From NCBI GenBank assembly GCA_030040725.1, contig JASHTD010000534.1:1-5185 (forward strand): a stretch of DNA of 5,185 bases. Reading direction: 5' to 3'. Below the pieces are notes generated by a model, which made no database searches, had not been told where the DNA came from, and saw only the letters and a program-made list of their open reading frames with translations. Both the position numbers and the translations under genes were made by a program. This document shows positions 4,905 through 5,185 of the stretch, one piece after another (position 1 is the first letter of the stretch; each line of letters begins with the position of its first letter). The DNA is from Candidatus Sulfotelmatobacter sp. GTDB taxonomy: Bacteria > Acidobacteriota > Terriglobia > Terriglobales > Acidobacteriaceae.

Positions 4905-5185
4905 ATGAGCGACTTCACTGATCGCGAACTGGGAATGCACCGCAAAATCACGCGTCGTGATTTTCTCAACGGCGTAGCGGTCGGTGCGGCAGCTACCTTG
5001 ATGCCCTGGCAATTATTCGCGCAAGGCGAAACCCTTCCCCAGAACTCGCCCAATTATTACCCTCCTGCGCTCACCGGATTGCGCGGCAGCCATCCTGGTT
5101 CATTCGAATCGGCTCACTCGTTGCGCGATGGCACATTCTGGGAAACGGCTGGTACGCCGCAGGATACCGGCGAGAAATTTGACCT
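4905..5185 (+). CDS. Tat-exported probable FAD-dependent oxidoreductase, spermidine-dehydrogenase-like (3' partial)
   Basis: The frame is open from ATG 4905 through the window end, giving 93 complete codons plus two bases. The N-terminus has a twin-arginine export motif T16-R-R-D-F-L-N22, followed by a small/hydrophobic stretch (V24 to about M33) and a possible cleavage after A39. The following residues Y-Y-P-P-A-L-T-G-L-R-G (51-61) and S-H-P-G-S-F-E (62-68), then R-D-G and D-T-G-E-K-F-D-L, match what I recall of proteins annotated as spermidine dehydrogenase-like NAD(P)/FAD-binding oxidoreductases. In those the FAD-binding G-G-G-x-S-G loop comes right after this point, just beyond the window. 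The ATG at 4935 (M11) is an alternative start still upstream of the Tat motif. No convincing Shine-Dalgarno precedes 4905, which favours coupling to the CDGSH gene 47 bases upstream. Export of a folded cofactor-bearing protein fits the Tat signal. The coding frame and Tat signal are clear; the family name is moderately sure. Confidence 0.8.
   Translation, partial: MSDFTDRELGMHRKITRRDFLNGVAVGAAATLMPWQLFAQGETLPQNSPNYYPPALTGLRGSHPGSFESAHSLRDGTFWETAGTPQDTGEKFD

Noticed and set aside
4637..5053. Minus-strand 138-codon frame spanning the CDGSH gene and the start of the next gene
   Set aside because: It overlaps two convincing plus-strand genes and its product is an arginine/proline-rich sequence typical of antisense translation.

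Overview
The window carries six genes, all on the plus strand, with no RNA gene, mobile element or CRISPR array visible. The moderately GC-rich DNA (roughly 55-60% by eye), the style of the glycosyltransferase (N-terminus MHVLVTADT..., W-T-Y-T-R-E-L-V) and the N-terminus of the last gene (R-R-D-F-L-N-G followed by Y-Y-P-P-A-L-T-G-L-R-G-S-H-P-G-S-F-E) resemble proteins I associate with soil Acidobacteriota of the Terriglobia/Koribacter type. That placement rests on memory of family style, not on a search.

Bases 1-2540 hold a two-component system: the C-terminal 369 residues of a PAS-type sensor histidine kinase, then a full-length NtrC-class (sigma-54 activator) response regulator. The two overlap by ATGA, so they are probably translationally coupled and act as a cognate pair. 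After a 187-base gap containing a long interrupted inverted repeat and a weak sigma-54-like -24/-12 match comes a 161-residue protein. It looks like a degenerate receiver fused to a DHp-like two-helix segment without the phospho-accepting histidine. After another 185-base gap with short palindromes and a possible sigma-70 promoter lies a GT4-like glycosyltransferase, best started at GTG 3399.

From about 4600 the content changes. A small CDGSH-type [2Fe-2S] protein has a very good Shine-Dalgarno sequence. It is followed 47 bases later by the first 93 codons of a Tat-exported protein that resembles spermidine-dehydrogenase-like FAD oxidoreductases and runs off the window end.

The kinase and regulator form one signalling unit. 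The degenerate receiver protein may be an accessory or decoy partner, and the glycosyltransferase a possible envelope or exopolysaccharide output, but the link between these genes is by proximity only. I found no clear evidence for a wholly new system. The least ordinary items are the receiver/DHp-remnant protein, the substituted donor-site residues of the glycosyltransferase, a 12-base in-frame duplication in the kinase ATPase domain, and the hairpin at 2604-2646.
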